From positions 1 to 36,726 of the forward strand of contig JAOZVJ010000004.1 of the NCBI GenBank assembly GCA_029938215.1: DNA of 36,726 nucleotides. The letters are read 5' to 3'. A program made the translations under genes and the position numbers. The notes under the pieces are model-generated. The model worked only from the letters and a program-made list of their open reading frames with translations, had not been told where the DNA came from and did no database searches. Of this stretch, positions 1 through 9,354 are shown piece after piece (position 1 is the first letter of the stretch; each line of letters opens with the position of its first letter). This DNA comes from Arcobacteraceae bacterium (lineage in GTDB: Bacteria; Campylobacterota; Campylobacteria; Campylobacterales; Arcobacteraceae).

Positions 1-31
1 AGCAATGCGTTAGCTTAATTAATTCTTAAGT

Positions 32-655
32 TTGGTTTTGGATAGCTATATCATTAATATAAACAAAGTTAAAGATGAAGATTTAATAGTTACTATTTTA
101 AGTGAAAATTATCTTTATACTACCTATAGATTTTATGGTGCTAGACACTCTATTATTAATATAGGATATAAAATTGATTTTGAATTAGAATCAAATTTAA
201 AAAGTAACATATCAAGACTCAAAGATGTATTACAACTTAGCACTCCTTGGATTTTTGATAGAGAAAAATTATATTGCTGGCAAAGATATATAAAACTTTT
301 TTATTCTCACTTAAAAGATATTGAAAATATAGATAAATTTTATATTAATTTACTAGACACTTTATCTCATAAAATGATAAAACAAAATCCCAAAAGAGCG
401 ATTATCGAAAGCTATATTCAGTTATGCGAATTTGAAGGACGACTTCATTGTGAATACGAATGTTTATTATGCGATAAAAAAATAAAATCTGATATTTCAC
501 TTGTGCGTAGTTTTTTACCAACTCATAAGAAATGCAGTTTTAGCCGTGGTTTTGAACTTAATAAAATAAAAGAACTTTTTAAAAATAAAAGTATGATAAA
601 TTTTGATGAAGAAGAAGTAGAATATTTATGGAATATTCTTATGCAAGGGTTGTAA
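32..655 (+). CDS. recO: RecO-like DNA repair/recombination mediator
   Basis: Probable RecO, which loads RecA onto SSB-coated single-stranded DNA in the RecFOR pathway. The 207-residue protein is short compared with E. coli RecO (about 240) but typical for the Campylobacterota form. It opens with an OB-fold-like N-terminus (VLDSYIININKVKDEDLIV). It carries a zinc-finger-like cluster: Cys140, Cys144, Cys147 and Cys168. The start is a TTG at 32, chosen because an in-frame stop lies at 20-22 and no ATG fits; only a weak TAAG lies upstream. The last 17 bases overlap the convergent vapC-like gene. Family assignment rests on overall pattern and the zinc cluster, so it is good but not certain. Confidence 0.8.
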   Translation: MVLDSYIININKVKDEDLIVTILSENYLYTTYRFYGARHSIINIGYKIDFELESNLKSNISRLKDVLQLSTPWIFDREKLYCWQRYIKLFYSHLKDIENIDKFYINLLDTLSHKMIKQNPKRAIIESYIQLCEFEGRLHCEYECLLCDKKIKSDISLVRSFLPTHKKCSFSRGFELNKIKELFKNKSMINFDEEEVEYLWNILMQGL

Positions 656-1049
656 ATGGATTTATAACAGTTAAGTCTTCTATTTTTTGATTATGTTGCA
701 TATCTTCACTATATAAAATATCACATTTTGAATTTATAGCTGATGATAAAATTAACGAATCATAATAAGAAATATTATATTTATCTCTTATACTACAAGC
801 TTTAGTATATATTGTTCTTTTAAAATTTATTATTTCATATTTATCATAGCAACTAAGTGTAAACTTTTCAATATAAATATTTGAGAAATTTAATTTTCTT
901 ATCATATTATTTGATACTTCATTGATAACCTGTGTACTTATAGTGCATTTAGAAGTCAATATATTTGAAGCTATATTTTTTTTGATTAAATCTTGTTCAC
1001 TAAATGCATAAAGAAAAATATTTGAATCACAAAATATTTTATCTTTCAT
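639..1049 (-). CDS. VapC-type PIN-domain ribonuclease toxin
   Basis: PIN-domain endoribonuclease, probable toxin of a type II toxin-antitoxin pair. The 136-residue protein shows the expected acidic active-site set: Asp8 (FCDSNIFLYAF), Glu44 (VINEVSNN), Asp97 (YYDSLI) and Asp116 (YSEDMQ), which bind Mg2+ and cleave RNA. Its start overlaps the end of the upstream antitoxin gene by 11 bases, the translational coupling typical of vapBC. Its 3' end runs 17 bases into the end of recO on the other strand. The RNA target cannot be told from sequence. Confidence 0.88.
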   Translation of the reverse strand: MKDKIFCDSNIFLYAFSEQDLIKKNIASNILTSKCTISTQVINEVSNNMIRKLNFSNIYIEKFTLSCYDKYEIINFKRTIYTKACSIRDKYNISYYDSLILSSAINSKCDILYSEDMQHNQKIEDLTVINPFTTLA

Positions 1050-1275
1050 TTGCTTCTTCTCTTGTCAAAAATTTAAAATCTTTTGAAACTTTTACAGGAT
1101 TATTTATTAAATATTCTATAAAATCTACATCATTTTTATTATTTTTTACTGTTGAATCAACTATCTCTTCTATGTCCATTAATGTGACTCTTACTTCATG
1201 ACCTTTAAATACTTCATAATTCGGAATATGAATATAAGGCTCATTGATTACTGTTTGAAATTCTGTTGCATACAT
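1039..1275 (-). CDS. VapB-like antitoxin
   Basis: Small acidic protein (78 residues) directly upstream of and overlapping the PIN toxin gene, so most likely its cognate antitoxin. The family cannot be named confidently: the first half (FQTVINEPYIHIPNYEVFKG) suggests a short DNA-binding beta/alpha segment. The charged second half would wrap the toxin. A good Shine-Dalgarno AAGGAAT lies about 5 bases before the ATG at 1275. The upstream AT-rich stretch (1276-1355) carries TATTATATAT on the minus strand, a plausible -10 for an autoregulated promoter. Call rests mainly on context. Confidence 0.8.
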   Translation of the reverse strand: MYATEFQTVINEPYIHIPNYEVFKGHEVRVTLMDIEEIVDSTVKNNKNDVDFIEYLINNPVKVSKDFKFLTREEANER

Positions 1276-1355
1276 TTTTAATTCCTTTTTGTTTGAAATA
1301 TATAATATCTAAATAATGTTAATGTTCTACAACAAATTTTATTATCCTAGAAATA

Positions 1356-3443
1356 TTAAAAGTTTCCTAATAAACTAAATCTAACAAGATTTTGCTTCAA
1401 AATATCAATATTATGCATTTGCATCCCCTGCTCTATCCATATTTTTATATCATTTGGAAATTCATCGATTAATGGCTTAAATAGTTTTTCTTTATCCTCT
1501 TTGTTTATATAATTATTTTCCAATAATTCTACAATATGATTAATAATTGTCGTATCTTTTAGATTTCTTTCTTCACTAATTTCTTTGATACTTTTATTTT
1601 CTTTTATTAAATTTAAAGTTTCCATATATGTTTTACTAAGTTCTTTTATTTGCTTTGCACCATTTGCTTTTAAATTATTACATAAGTTTAGAAACTTTTC
1701 TCCGTATTTATCTAATTTCATTTGACCAACACCTGAAATACTTAAAAATTCATCATTTGTTATTGGCAATTTATTTGATATTTCCATTAAAGTTTTATCG
1801 CTAAATATTATATATGGAGGTACGGCTTCTTCTTTTGCTAATGCGGTTCTTAATTCTCTAAATTTTTCAAAAGTTTCATTTACTACATTTTGTTTTTCAT
1901 ATTCTTTATATGATTTTTCTACTATAAGATTTGATGTGTCTATTTGTACTTTTTTTTGTTTTTTTAGTATTTCTTTACCAATATTTGTGATTTTTAAAGT
2001 TCTATATTCGCCATCAATATTTATAGCGCCGATATCAAGTAAAACATCAGATATGCTTCCCCATTGTTCTTTATTTAAATCCATACCTATACCATGAACT
2101 GATAATCTATCATGCCCAAAATCCAAAATTCTTTTTGCTTTTGAACCTCTCAAAACATCGACAATATAAGTTTGCCCAAACCTTTCTTCACATCTTAAAA
2201 TTGTAGATAAAAATTTCTGTGCTTCGATTGTAACATCTTGATATTCTCTATCTCCACCCAAACAATTATCGCAAACATTTTTACATTCTTCTATTGTATC
2301 ATCAAAATATTGTGCGATTAGTTGATGGCGACATTTTGAAGATATACAAAATCTATACATTTGTTCTAATTTTTTATAATTGTTAGTTTTATATGCAGAA
2401 TTTGATAATTCATCTATAAATCTTTTTTTGCCAATCTCATCAGCCTTTGAATACAAAAGTAAAACATCAGCATTTAATCCATCCCTACCCGCTCGCCCTA
2501 TTTCTTGTGAATAATTTTCTAAAGTTTTTGGCATAGAAGTATGTAATACAAAACGAATATTGCTTTTATCTATCCCCATACCAAAAGCAATAGTAGCTAC
2601 AATTATTTTTACTTTTTCATTTTTAAACTTTTTAAATACATCATCTCTTTTATTAGCTGACATTCCTGCATGATAAGCCAAAGTTTTAAAACCAACTTCA
2701 TTTAGATATTCGGATACTTGCTCGGTTTCTTTTCGTGTAAAACAATAGATTATCCCACATTCGTCATTATGAGTTTTAAGAAATTGACTTATCTGATTTT
2801 TACCATTTCCTAATCGCTTTTGACTTCTGATAATTAAATTTGTTCGTTGAATTTTTCCTCTTAATACATTTTTTATATCTATTGATAAAGTTTTTAATAT
2901 ATCAGATTCTACACTTTTCGTAGCAGTTGCAGTAAAACAAGCAATAGGAGTATCTGGAAAATTTGTTTTTAAAAATTTTAACTTACGATAATCATCTCTA
3001 AATTCATGTCCCCATTCACTTACACAGTGAGCTTCATCTATAACAAAAAAGTTTATATTAATATTTTGTAACTTATCTAAAAAATATTCAGAAGTAAATC
3101 TTTCAGGAGCAATATATAAAAATTTCAAATTTCCTTGTAATAATTCATCGAAAGTTTGATTGTTTTGCTCATTTGAATTTTGTGAACTTATCATTTTTGC
3201 TGATATTCCATTTACTTGTAGATTTACAACTTGATCTTGCATTAAAGCAATCAATGGAGATATAACAACTGTAATACCTTCCATCATTAAAGTAGGAAGT
3301 TGATAAATAAGTGATTTACCACTACCTGTTGGCAAAATAGTAAGTAAATCTTTTTTTTCTAAAATATGATTTATAGCTTTTTCTTGAATAGGTCTAAATG
3401 TATCAAAACCAAAATGTTGTTTTAAAATTTGTTGCTTATTCAT
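1356..3443 (-). CDS. recQ: ATP-dependent DNA helicase RecQ
   Basis: 3'-5' superfamily 2 DNA helicase used in recombination and replication-fork repair. In 695 residues I see Walker A PTGSGKS (38-44), DEAH box (136-139, followed by CVSEWGHEFRDDYR), TATAT (171-175) and motif VI QEIGRAGRDG (313-322). The RQC zinc site has Cys371, Cys387, Cys391 and Cys394. A winged-helix region follows, then an HRDC domain (about 525-595). A C-terminal extension (about 600-695) contains a helix-turn-helix-like element (KSIKEISEERNLKDTTI), as in longer bacterial RecQ proteins. Last gene of the ribA-rsmG operon; its ATG overlaps the previous stop as ATGA. Confidence 0.96.
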   Translation of the reverse strand: MNKQQILKQHFGFDTFRPIQEKAINHILEKKDLLTILPTGSGKSLIYQLPTLMMEGITVVISPLIALMQDQVVNLQVNGISAKMISSQNSNEQNNQTFDELLQGNLKFLYIAPERFTSEYFLDKLQNININFFVIDEAHCVSEWGHEFRDDYRKLKFLKTNFPDTPIACFTATATKSVESDILKTLSIDIKNVLRGKIQRTNLIIRSQKRLGNGKNQISQFLKTHNDECGIIYCFTRKETEQVSEYLNEVGFKTLAYHAGMSANKRDDVFKKFKNEKVKIIVATIAFGMGIDKSNIRFVLHTSMPKTLENYSQEIGRAGRDGLNADVLLLYSKADEIGKKRFIDELSNSAYKTNNYKKLEQMYRFCISSKCRHQLIAQYFDDTIEECKNVCDNCLGGDREYQDVTIEAQKFLSTILRCEERFGQTYIVDVLRGSKAKRILDFGHDRLSVHGIGMDLNKEQWGSISDVLLDIGAINIDGEYRTLKITNIGKEILKKQKKVQIDTSNLIVEKSYKEYEKQNVVNETFEKFRELRTALAKEEAVPPYIIFSDKTLMEISNKLPITNDEFLSISGVGQMKLDKYGEKFLNLCNNLKANGAKQIKELSKTYMETLNLIKENKSIKEISEERNLKDTTIINHIVELLENNYINKEDKEKLFKPLIDEFPNDIKIWIEQGMQMHNIDILKQNLVRFSLLGNF

Positions 3444-3811
3444 TCTGTAATATATTTATAAATAATCCCATCTATCTCTTTAAGTGCTATTTCTTCTATT
3501 TCATCACTATTTTCAATAGTTGCTAAAATCTTACTGTCAAACATATAATTATCGGCTATTTTTTGTGCTTGTATTAAAATATTTTCACTTGGAATAATAT
3601 ATTTTGCGTCAAGACTAGAAGCATACATTACTTCCTTTATATTGCCTACTATTACTGCTGAATTTAAGTTATTTTTTTGAGTATATTTTAAAATTTCAAA
3701 ATCAAAATCAAAAAGTAAAGTAGAATTTGATTTTGTACTTTTTATATCGCCACAACAATTAATTTTTTCTATTGCTTCACTTGGTATATCTTTATCACCA
3801 ATTAAAATCAT
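3440..3811 (-). CDS. conserved hypothetical protein between rsmG and recQ
   Basis: Unknown protein of about 123 residues, no signal peptide or membrane span. Alternating beta and alpha stretches (SAVIVGNIKEVMYASSLDAK, then YIIPSENILIQAQKIADNY, then ILATIENSDEIEEIALKEID) look like the end of an alpha/beta barrel or Rossmann-like fold, but I cannot name a family. I chose the second ATG (3811) because it forms an ATGA overlap with the upstream stop, the same coupling seen at recQ. An ATG at 3820 would add three residues. Its place inside a tightly coupled operon suggests a real gene. Confidence 0.72.
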   Translation of the reverse strand: MILIGDKDIPSEAIEKINCCGDIKSTKSNSTLLFDFDFEILKYTQKNNLNSAVIVGNIKEVMYASSLDAKYIIPSENILIQAQKIADNYMFDSKILATIENSDEIEEIALKEIDGIIYKYITE

Positions 3812-4020
3812 TTTATACATTCTTTGCTACAAAAATATTTTCCATTACTTAATATCGCATCATCTTTTGAGATATAAGTTTTACATGTTGGACACTCTAT
3901 CATCGTATCCGTTATCTCTTCATTTCTTTTATCTTTTATCTTTGTTTCTCTAATTTTTTTAAAAAAAACCAAATAAACCAAAAAAATTACCGCCAAAAAA
4001 GCTATTACTTTAAATATCAT
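3808..4020 (-). CDS. small membrane-anchored zinc-finger protein, PP0621-like
   Basis: Protein of 70 residues with one N-terminal membrane helix (MIFKVIAFLAVIFLVYLVFF). A basic linker follows, then a C-terminal Cys4 cluster: ECPTC and FCSKEC, probably binding zinc on the cytoplasmic side. This resembles the small PP0621 family, function unknown. The open frame continues upstream to an ATG at 4059, but that would overlap rsmG by 35 bases. The internal ATG at 4020 starts just 4 bases after the rsmG stop and exactly at the hydrophobic helix, so I prefer it. Overlaps the next gene by 4 bases. Confidence 0.75.
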   Translation of the reverse strand: MIFKVIAFLAVIFLVYLVFFKKIRETKIKDKRNEEITDTMIECPTCKTYISKDDAILSNGKYFCSKECIK

Positions 4021-4024
4021 ATTA

Positions 4025-4603
4025 TTACTCCATATATAAATAGTTTCTATGTTCGCCAAAGTTTACTATTTTATAATTTTTTATTTTTGCCTGCTCTATT
4101 TCATCTTCACACAAGCTACCTTTATAAAAAAGATATTTTGTTTTTTGTATTGAAATATTTTTTGTTAAATCTAGCAACAAAGCAGTATTTGTAACCGCTC
4201 TTGAAGTTATAAGATCAACTTTTAAATCTTTTATATCCTCAACTCTTTTTGTTAAAACAGTAACATTGTCAAGCTTTAAAGCATTTTTAACAAAATTTAA
4301 AAATGCAACTCTTTTTATTCTAGGTTCGCATAAATATATTTTTTTTTCAGGTCTTGCAAATGCCAAAAGCATTCCTGGATAACCAGCACCAGTACCAACA
4401 TCTAGCAAAGAATCAAAATCATCCAAAAAAGTCAAAGGATAAATACTATCTATAATATTATCTTTGATTTGTTTTGGATGTAGCGATGCTGTCAAATTAT
4501 GCACAGCTCCCCATTCTTGCAATAATGCTATATATTTTTCACATCTTTCATAAAATAAATTGTCAAATGACAATCCTAGTTTTTCTATTTGATTTTTATC
4601 CAT
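4025..4603 (-). CDS. rsmG: 16S rRNA (guanine-527-N7)-methyltransferase RsmG
   Basis: SAM-dependent methyltransferase that makes m7G527 in 16S rRNA, a modification whose loss gives low-level streptomycin resistance in other bacteria. The 192-residue protein has the GidB/RsmG pattern. WGAVHNLTA appears in the N-terminal part, the SAM-binding motif DVGTGAGYPG is at 68-77, and LCEPRIKRVAFL is at 91-102. TSRAV (133-137) completes the set. It lies 20 bases after ribA and 4 bases before the small membrane protein, within one minus-strand operon. Adjacent rsmG and ribA, next to hemB, is an order I know from Campylobacter. Confidence 0.95.
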   Translation of the reverse strand: MDKNQIEKLGLSFDNLFYERCEKYIALLQEWGAVHNLTASLHPKQIKDNIIDSIYPLTFLDDFDSLLDVGTGAGYPGMLLAFARPEKKIYLCEPRIKRVAFLNFVKNALKLDNVTVLTKRVEDIKDLKVDLITSRAVTNTALLLDLTKNISIQKTKYLFYKGSLCEDEIEQAKIKNYKIVNFGEHRNYLYME

Positions 4604-4623
4604 TTTTTATATTAATTCCATTT

Positions 4624-5187
4624 TCATAATAAATGATTCATTTTTTCTTTTTTTACACGCAAATAGTCACTATTTTCTTTTGTTTTTCCAACTTTTATTG
4701 GTATTCTATTTGCGATTTCTACATTTAATTTTGTTAGTTTATTTGGATTATTACTTAGTAAGTTAATTTTTTTAATATCATAATAATTAAAAATAAAATC
4801 AACTATTTCGTATGTTCTTTCATCATCTTTGAAACCAAGCTGATGATTGGCTTCAACAGTATCAAGTCCAGTATCTTGCAAGGCATAAGCATTGACTTTG
4901 TTTAACAATCCTATATTACGACCTTCTTGTCGTAAATATATTACCATTCCGCCATTTTTACCCATATAATCAAGTGCATAATTTAATTGTGCTTGACAAT
5001 CACATTTGATACTTCCTATAGCATCCCCTGTTAAACATTCGCTATGTATTCTTACATTAGGCACATCTTCTAAATTTTGAGTAAATATTACAAGATGCTC
5101 TTTAATACCCTCTTTAAAAGATTGTATTAAAAAATTTCCATGTTTTGTTGGCAAATTTGCTTTTTTTGAAACTTCTATATTTATCAA
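4624..5187 (-). CDS. ribA: GTP cyclohydrolase II
   Basis: First committed enzyme of riboflavin synthesis; opens the GTP imidazole ring to give the diaminopyrimidine, formate and pyrophosphate. Visible are RIHSECLTGD with Cys51, then Cys62 and Cys64 (KCDCQ) completing the zinc site, and the catalytic loop RQEGRNIGL (86-94). SNNPNK lies near the end. At 187 residues it is stand-alone, without a fused RibB domain. The start is TTG at 5187, supported by AGGAA 8 bases upstream (AGGAATTAAGAGTTG); no ATG fits. First gene of the ribA-rsmG-recQ operon, divergent from hemB. Confidence 0.95.
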   Translation of the reverse strand: MINIEVSKKANLPTKHGNFLIQSFKEGIKEHLVIFTQNLEDVPNVRIHSECLTGDAIGSIKCDCQAQLNYALDYMGKNGGMVIYLRQEGRNIGLLNKVNAYALQDTGLDTVEANHQLGFKDDERTYEIVDFIFNYYDIKKINLLSNNPNKLTKLNVEIANRIPIKVGKTKENSDYLRVKKEKMNHLL

Positions 5188-5218
5188 CTCTTAATTCCTG
5201 TTTCGTTAAAATATTGGC

Positions 5219-5226
5219 TATATTAT
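5219..5226 (+). promoter_or_regulatory. candidate -10 region for hemB
   Basis: TATATTAT in the 57-base divergent ribA/hemB gap, about 20 bases before the hemB ATG; AAAGGC provides the ribosome-binding site. Campylobacterota promoters have a clear -10 and poor -35, so this is only a plausible site. Confidence 0.35.
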
Positions 5227-5244
5227 CTAAAAAAGGCAAATAAA

Positions 5245-6219
5245 ATGTTTAAAAGATTTAGAAGACTAAGAGCAAATGAAACAATAAGAAGTTTAGTAAG
5301 AGAAACAGTTTTAACCGCAGATGATTTTATGTATCCACTTTTTGTAAAAGAAGGAAATTTTGAAAAAAAAGAAATAGCATCTATGCCCGGTGTTTTTCAA
5401 ATGGATATTGATGATATAGTTAAAGAATGTGGCACAATGCTAGAAATTGGACTTAAATCAGTGTTGTTATTTGGTATTCCAGATACAAAAGATAGCGTAG
5501 GAAGTGAATGCCTTTGTGACAATTCTTTAATAGTGCGAACAATAAAAGCTATAAAAAAAGAATATCCACAAATGTATATTGCTACTGATTTATGCTTTTG
5601 TGAATATACAGATCATGGGCATTGTGGAATTTTAAATCCAAAAACACAATCAGTTGATAATGATGCAACTTTGGAAATTTCTGCACAACAAGCAATAAAT
5701 CATGCAAAAGCAGGAGCTGATATGATTGCACCTAGTGGTATGATGGATGGTATTATTGGAGTTTTGCGAAATGCTTTAGATGAAAATGGCTTTGAAAATC
5801 TTCCGATTATGAGTTATTCTACAAAATTTGCAAGTGCATTTTATGGACCTTTTAGAGATGTTGCAGAAAGTGCTCCTAGCTTTGGAGATAGAAGAACTTA
5901 TCAAATGGATGTTGCAAATAGACTTGAAGCTATTGAAGAATCACTAGAAGATGAAAAACAAGGTGCAGATATACTTATGGTTAAACCAGCTTTGAGTTTT
6001 CTTGATATTATTAGAGATATACGAAATAACACAAATTTACCATTAGCAGCCTACAATGTAAGCGGAGAATATGCTATGTTGAAATTAGCAGGTATTCATG
6101 GGCTTGTTGATTATGAAAGAGTTATGATGGAAAAATTATTAAGTATGAAAAGAGCAGGAGCAAATATCATCATCACATATCATGCAAAAGAAGCTTGTGA
6201 GATATTAAAAAATCAATAA
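5245..6219 (+). CDS. hemB: delta-aminolevulinic acid dehydratase (porphobilinogen synthase)
   Basis: Condenses two 5-aminolevulinate molecules to porphobilinogen in haem synthesis. The 324-residue protein has the zinc-type cysteine triad Cys117, Cys119, Cys127 (DLCFCEYTDHGHCGIL). The two Schiff-base lysines are Lys194 (YSTKFAS) and Lys247 (MVKPAL). The allosteric Mg-type region is also recognisable (RRTYQMD). It heads a plus-strand run with the EI24 protein, argF and hemN, so two haem enzymes lie close together. Divergent from ribA. Confidence 0.97.
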   Translation: MFKRFRRLRANETIRSLVRETVLTADDFMYPLFVKEGNFEKKEIASMPGVFQMDIDDIVKECGTMLEIGLKSVLLFGIPDTKDSVGSECLCDNSLIVRTIKAIKKEYPQMYIATDLCFCEYTDHGHCGILNPKTQSVDNDATLEISAQQAINHAKAGADMIAPSGMMDGIIGVLRNALDENGFENLPIMSYSTKFASAFYGPFRDVAESAPSFGDRRTYQMDVANRLEAIEESLEDEKQGADILMVKPALSFLDIIRDIRNNTNLPLAAYNVSGEYAMLKLAGIHGLVDYERVMMEKLLSMKRAGANIIITYHAKEACEILKNQ

Positions 6220-6220
6220 T

Positions 6221-7024
6221 ATGAACAATAAAACACAATTTGAAATAATAGTATTATCTATAAAAGATTTATTAAGTAAACCAATGCTAAAAATTGCGTT
6301 TTTACCTTTTATTGCAACTGTTTTCATAATGTATTTTATGTTTTTTTCGGTTGCAGATATTGGGCTTGATGCTTTGCAAGAAGCAACAGTGCAAGTTCAA
6401 ACGCAAGAAACATCAATGCAAAATGGAATAACAAACACAACAGACACAACTCAAACATATACAGGATATTGGATATTGGATTTTTTATTAAAATACTCTA
6501 TAACTTCTTGGATTGTTGGCTTTTTAGTTTATACAGTTGGTAGTTTTGTAATTCTTTGGCTTTCTTTATTTGTCGCAATTATTATAGTTGGTTTTCTAAC
6601 GCCATCAATACTTAAAAATTTACAAAAAAAATATTATCAGGATGTTCAATTTGATGGATATGGAGATATTGCAAATAGTGCTTTTGCATTAATTAAATAT
6701 CTATTAATAATGCTTTTACTTTTTATTGTATTATCGCCATTATATTTTATACCTTTGATTAACATCATAGCAGTTAATATTCCTTTTTATTATTTTTTTC
6801 ATAAAATGCTTCATTTTGATGTAGGATCTACGCTTATGAGCAAAGAAGACCATCAAATTTTTAAAATAAAAAATTCTTTTTCAATTAAGCTACAAACACT
6901 ATTTTTATACTTTTTATCACTAATTCCTTTTGTAGCATTGATATTACCTGTATTTTATATTATATATTTAGGACATAATTATATGAGTAAAATAGAAGTT
7001 AAGAACATCAAAACATTAATTTAG
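6221..7024 (+). CDS. EI24 domain / CysZ-like integral membrane protein
   Basis: Membrane protein of 267 residues that begins one base after hemB ends. I see about five hydrophobic segments (near 24-44, 97-130, 158-195, 226-252). A polar Thr/Gln-rich loop (about 52-80) between the first two is probably outside the membrane. The overall pattern fits the EI24/CysZ-like group found in Campylobacterota. E. coli CysZ carries sulfate, but there is no direct evidence for that substrate here. Likely co-transcribed with hemB; a role in haem metabolism is not shown. Confidence 0.75.
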   Translation: MNNKTQFEIIVLSIKDLLSKPMLKIAFLPFIATVFIMYFMFFSVADIGLDALQEATVQVQTQETSMQNGITNTTDTTQTYTGYWILDFLLKYSITSWIVGFLVYTVGSFVILWLSLFVAIIIVGFLTPSILKNLQKKYYQDVQFDGYGDIANSAFALIKYLLIMLLLFIVLSPLYFIPLINIIAVNIPFYYFFHKMLHFDVGSTLMSKEDHQIFKIKNSFSIKLQTLFLYFLSLIPFVALILPVFYIIYLGHNYMSKIEVKNIKTLI

Positions 7025-7025
7025 A

Positions 7026-7031
7026 TATAAT
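7026..7031 (+). promoter_or_regulatory. candidate -10 box for argF
   Basis: Perfect TATAAT straight after the EI24 gene stop, 33 bases before the argF ATG, suggesting argF can be transcribed separately. No clear -35; the upstream sequence is coding. GGAA lies 12 bases before the start, a rather distant ribosome-binding site. Confidence 0.4.
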
Positions 7032-7064
7032 AAATATTAAACTCAATTACGGAAATATATTATT

Positions 7065-7994
7065 ATGAAACATTTTTTAACACTAAAAGATTATTCAAAA
7101 GAAGAAATTTTAGAAATTATAGACTTAGCAATTCAAATAAAAAAAGAAACTAAAGAGAAAGTATTTAAAAATTATTTACCAAAACAAACTCTTGGTATGA
7201 TTTTTGAAAAAAGTAGCACAAGAACTCGTGTAAGTTTTGAAACAGGAATTTATCAGCTTGGTGGCACTGGATTATTTTTAAGCTCAAATGATATTCAACT
7301 AGGCAGAGGTGAGCCTATAAAAGACACATCAAGAGTTATTAGTAGTATGACAGATATGATTATGATTAGAAATGATTCACAAGATGAATTAGAAGAATTT
7401 GCTTCTTACTCAAAAGTTCCTATTATAAATGGCTTAACAGATAAATATCACCCTGTTCAATTAATGGCTGACTATATGACTATTTTAGAGCATGGACTTA
7501 GAGACAATACGATAGCGGCATATGTTGGAGATGGAAACAATATGACACACTCATGGCTTATGTTGGCTTCTAAACTTGGATTTGATTTAAGAGTTGCTAC
7601 ACCAAAAGGATATGAAGTAGATAAAACTATTTTAGATGAAGCTTTAGAATTTGCAAAAATAAGTGGTGCAAAAATCACAATTACAAATGACCCAAAAGAA
7701 GCAGTAAAAAATGCAACAGTAGTTACAACTGATACTTGGGTATCTATGGGTCAAGAGGATGAAAAAGAAAAAAGATTAAAAGATTTTGAAGGTTTTATAG
7801 TAGATAAAAATTTAATGAACTTAGCTGACAACAAAGCTATCTTTTTGCATTGCTTGCCAGCTTATAGAAACTATGAAGTAAGTGAAGAAATTTTTGAACA
7901 AAACAGTGAAACCATATTTAGTGAAGCAGAAAATAGATTGCATGCACAAAAAGGTATTATGGTTTACCTTGATAGGAACAGAAACAATGATTGA
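7065..7994 (+). CDS. argF: ornithine carbamoyltransferase
   Basis: Transfers the carbamoyl group to ornithine to form citrulline in arginine synthesis; cytoplasmic, normally a trimer. In 309 residues: carbamoyl-phosphate loop KSSTRTR (49-55), HPVQ (129-132), the ornithine-binding loop DTWVSMGQE (223-231) and catalytic HCLP (262-265). Length is normal. Its last 8 bases overlap hemN, implying translational coupling. The anabolic role is inferred because no arginine deiminase genes lie nearby. Confidence 0.97.
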   Translation: MKHFLTLKDYSKEEILEIIDLAIQIKKETKEKVFKNYLPKQTLGMIFEKSSTRTRVSFETGIYQLGGTGLFLSSNDIQLGRGEPIKDTSRVISSMTDMIMIRNDSQDELEEFASYSKVPIINGLTDKYHPVQLMADYMTILEHGLRDNTIAAYVGDGNNMTHSWLMLASKLGFDLRVATPKGYEVDKTILDEALEFAKISGAKITITNDPKEAVKNATVVTTDTWVSMGQEDEKEKRLKDFEGFIVDKNLMNLADNKAIFLHCLPAYRNYEVSEEIFEQNSETIFSEAENRLHAQKGIMVYLDRNRNND

Positions 7995-9354
7995 TTTTAA
8001 AAAATTTGAAAAATACAGCAGACCAGGCCCTAGATATACTAGCTATCCGACAGCACCTGAATTTAATACAAATTTTACAGAAAATAATTTAATTGATAAA
8101 TTTAAAAATCAAAGCGATGATAGACCACTTTCTCTTTATACTCATATACCTTTTTGTAGAAGTGCTTGTTATTTTTGTGGTTGTAATGTAATTTTTACAA
8201 GCAAAGAAGATAAAAAAACAAGATATGTTGAATATTTAAAAAAAGAATTAAAAATATTAGCAAAACACATAAACACAAATAGAATAGTAACTCAAATGCA
8301 TTTTGGTGGCGGTACTCCTACATTTTTAGAGCCATCACAATTAAAAGAAGTGCTTGATGCTATAAAAGGAACTTTTCCAAATTTTGCTGATGATGCGGAG
8401 ATTAGTTGTGAAGTTGATCCTAGGTTTTTTACAAAAGAACATATGGATGTTTTAAAAGAAGCTGGAACAAATAGATTAAGTTTTGGCGTACAAGATATTG
8501 ACCCAAAAGTTCAACAAACAATACATAGAATTCAACCATTTGAAACAACTGCAAATGTTGTGCAAATTGCTAGAGATGCAGGAATAAAATCAGTAAATAT
8601 TGATCTTATTTATGGTTTGCCTCATCAAACAAAAGAAAGTTTTGCAAAAACAATTAAACAAATTGTTACGCTTAATCCTGATAGATTGGCTGTATTTAAT
8701 TATGCCCATGTTCCTTGGATGATGAAAACTCAACGAAAATTTGATGAAACAACATTTGCACCACCATCAACAAAGCTTGAACTTTTAAAAGATACTATTG
8801 CATTTTTTACAAGCAATGGTTATAAAATGGTAGGAATGGATCATTTTGCAAAACCAGAAGATGAATTATTTAAAGCAATTCAAAAAGGTGAACTTCATAG
8901 AAATTTTCAAGGATATACTACAAAAGGTGGTGCTGATTTAATAGGTATTGGAGTTACTTCTATTGGCGATGGTGTTGATTATTATGTTCAAAATTTTAAA
9001 GACTTAAAGGTTTATGAAGAAGCGATAGACAATAATCACTTACCAGTATTTAAGGGATACAGCCTAAACGATGATGATATTTTACGGCAATATGTCATTA
9101 TGGAACTTATGAGCAATTTTAGTTTAAATATAAAAAGAACCGAAGAAAGATTTAAAATAAATTTTAAAGAATACTTTGACGATGCAATTATTTCACTTAA
9201 AGAGTTTGTGGACGCCGAACTTGTCATAATTACTGATGATAAAATTTCTGTAAGTCAAACCGGAACTCTATTAATTAGAAATATCGTAATGCCTTTTGAT
9301 GCTTATTTAAACAATATTCCAGAAGACAAAAGAAGATTTAGCAAAACTATATGA
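7987..9354 (+). CDS. hemN: oxygen-independent coproporphyrinogen III oxidase (radical SAM)
   Basis: Radical-SAM enzyme that decarboxylates coproporphyrinogen III to protoporphyrinogen IX without oxygen. The 455-residue protein begins [20 protein letters not shown], the usual HemN opening. It has the 4Fe-4S motif Cys57-xxx-Cys61-xx-Cys64 plus Cys66 ([12 protein letters not shown]) and GGGTPTFLE for SAM binding. The frame is open upstream to 7882, but only the ATG at 7987 matches the family's N-terminus and overlaps argF by just 8 bases. The next gene starts 4 bases before its stop (ATGA). Confidence 0.96.
   Translation: MIDFKKFEKYSRPGPRYTSYPTAPEFNTNFTENNLIDKFKNQSDDRPLSLYTHIPFCRSACYFCGCNVIFTSKEDKKTRYVEYLKKELKILAKHINTNRIVTQMHFGGGTPTFLEPSQLKEVLDAIKGTFPNFADDAEISCEVDPRFFTKEHMDVLKEAGTNRLSFGVQDIDPKVQQTIHRIQPFETTANVVQIARDAGIKSVNIDLIYGLPHQTKESFAKTIKQIVTLNPDRLAVFNYAHVPWMMKTQRKFDETTFAPPSTKLELLKDTIAFFTSNGYKMVGMDHFAKPEDELFKAIQKGELHRNFQGYTTKGGADLIGIGVTSIGDGVDYYVQNFKDLKVYEEAIDNNHLPVFKGYSLNDDDILRQYVIMELMSNFSLNIKRTEERFKINFKEYFDDAIISLKEFVDAELVIITDDKISVSQTGTLLIRNIVMPFDAYLNNIPEDKRRFSKTI

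Noticed and set aside
1-31. Tail of an upstream gene
   Set aside because: Two frames end here (stops at 16-18 and 27-29); too short to choose.
1004-1201. 65-codon plus-strand frame
   Set aside because: Antisense to the vapB/vapC overlap; no ribosome-binding site.
7882-7986. Longer N-terminus for hemN
   Set aside because: It would overlap argF by 113 bases and the extra residues do not fit the HemN family; the ATG at 7987 does.
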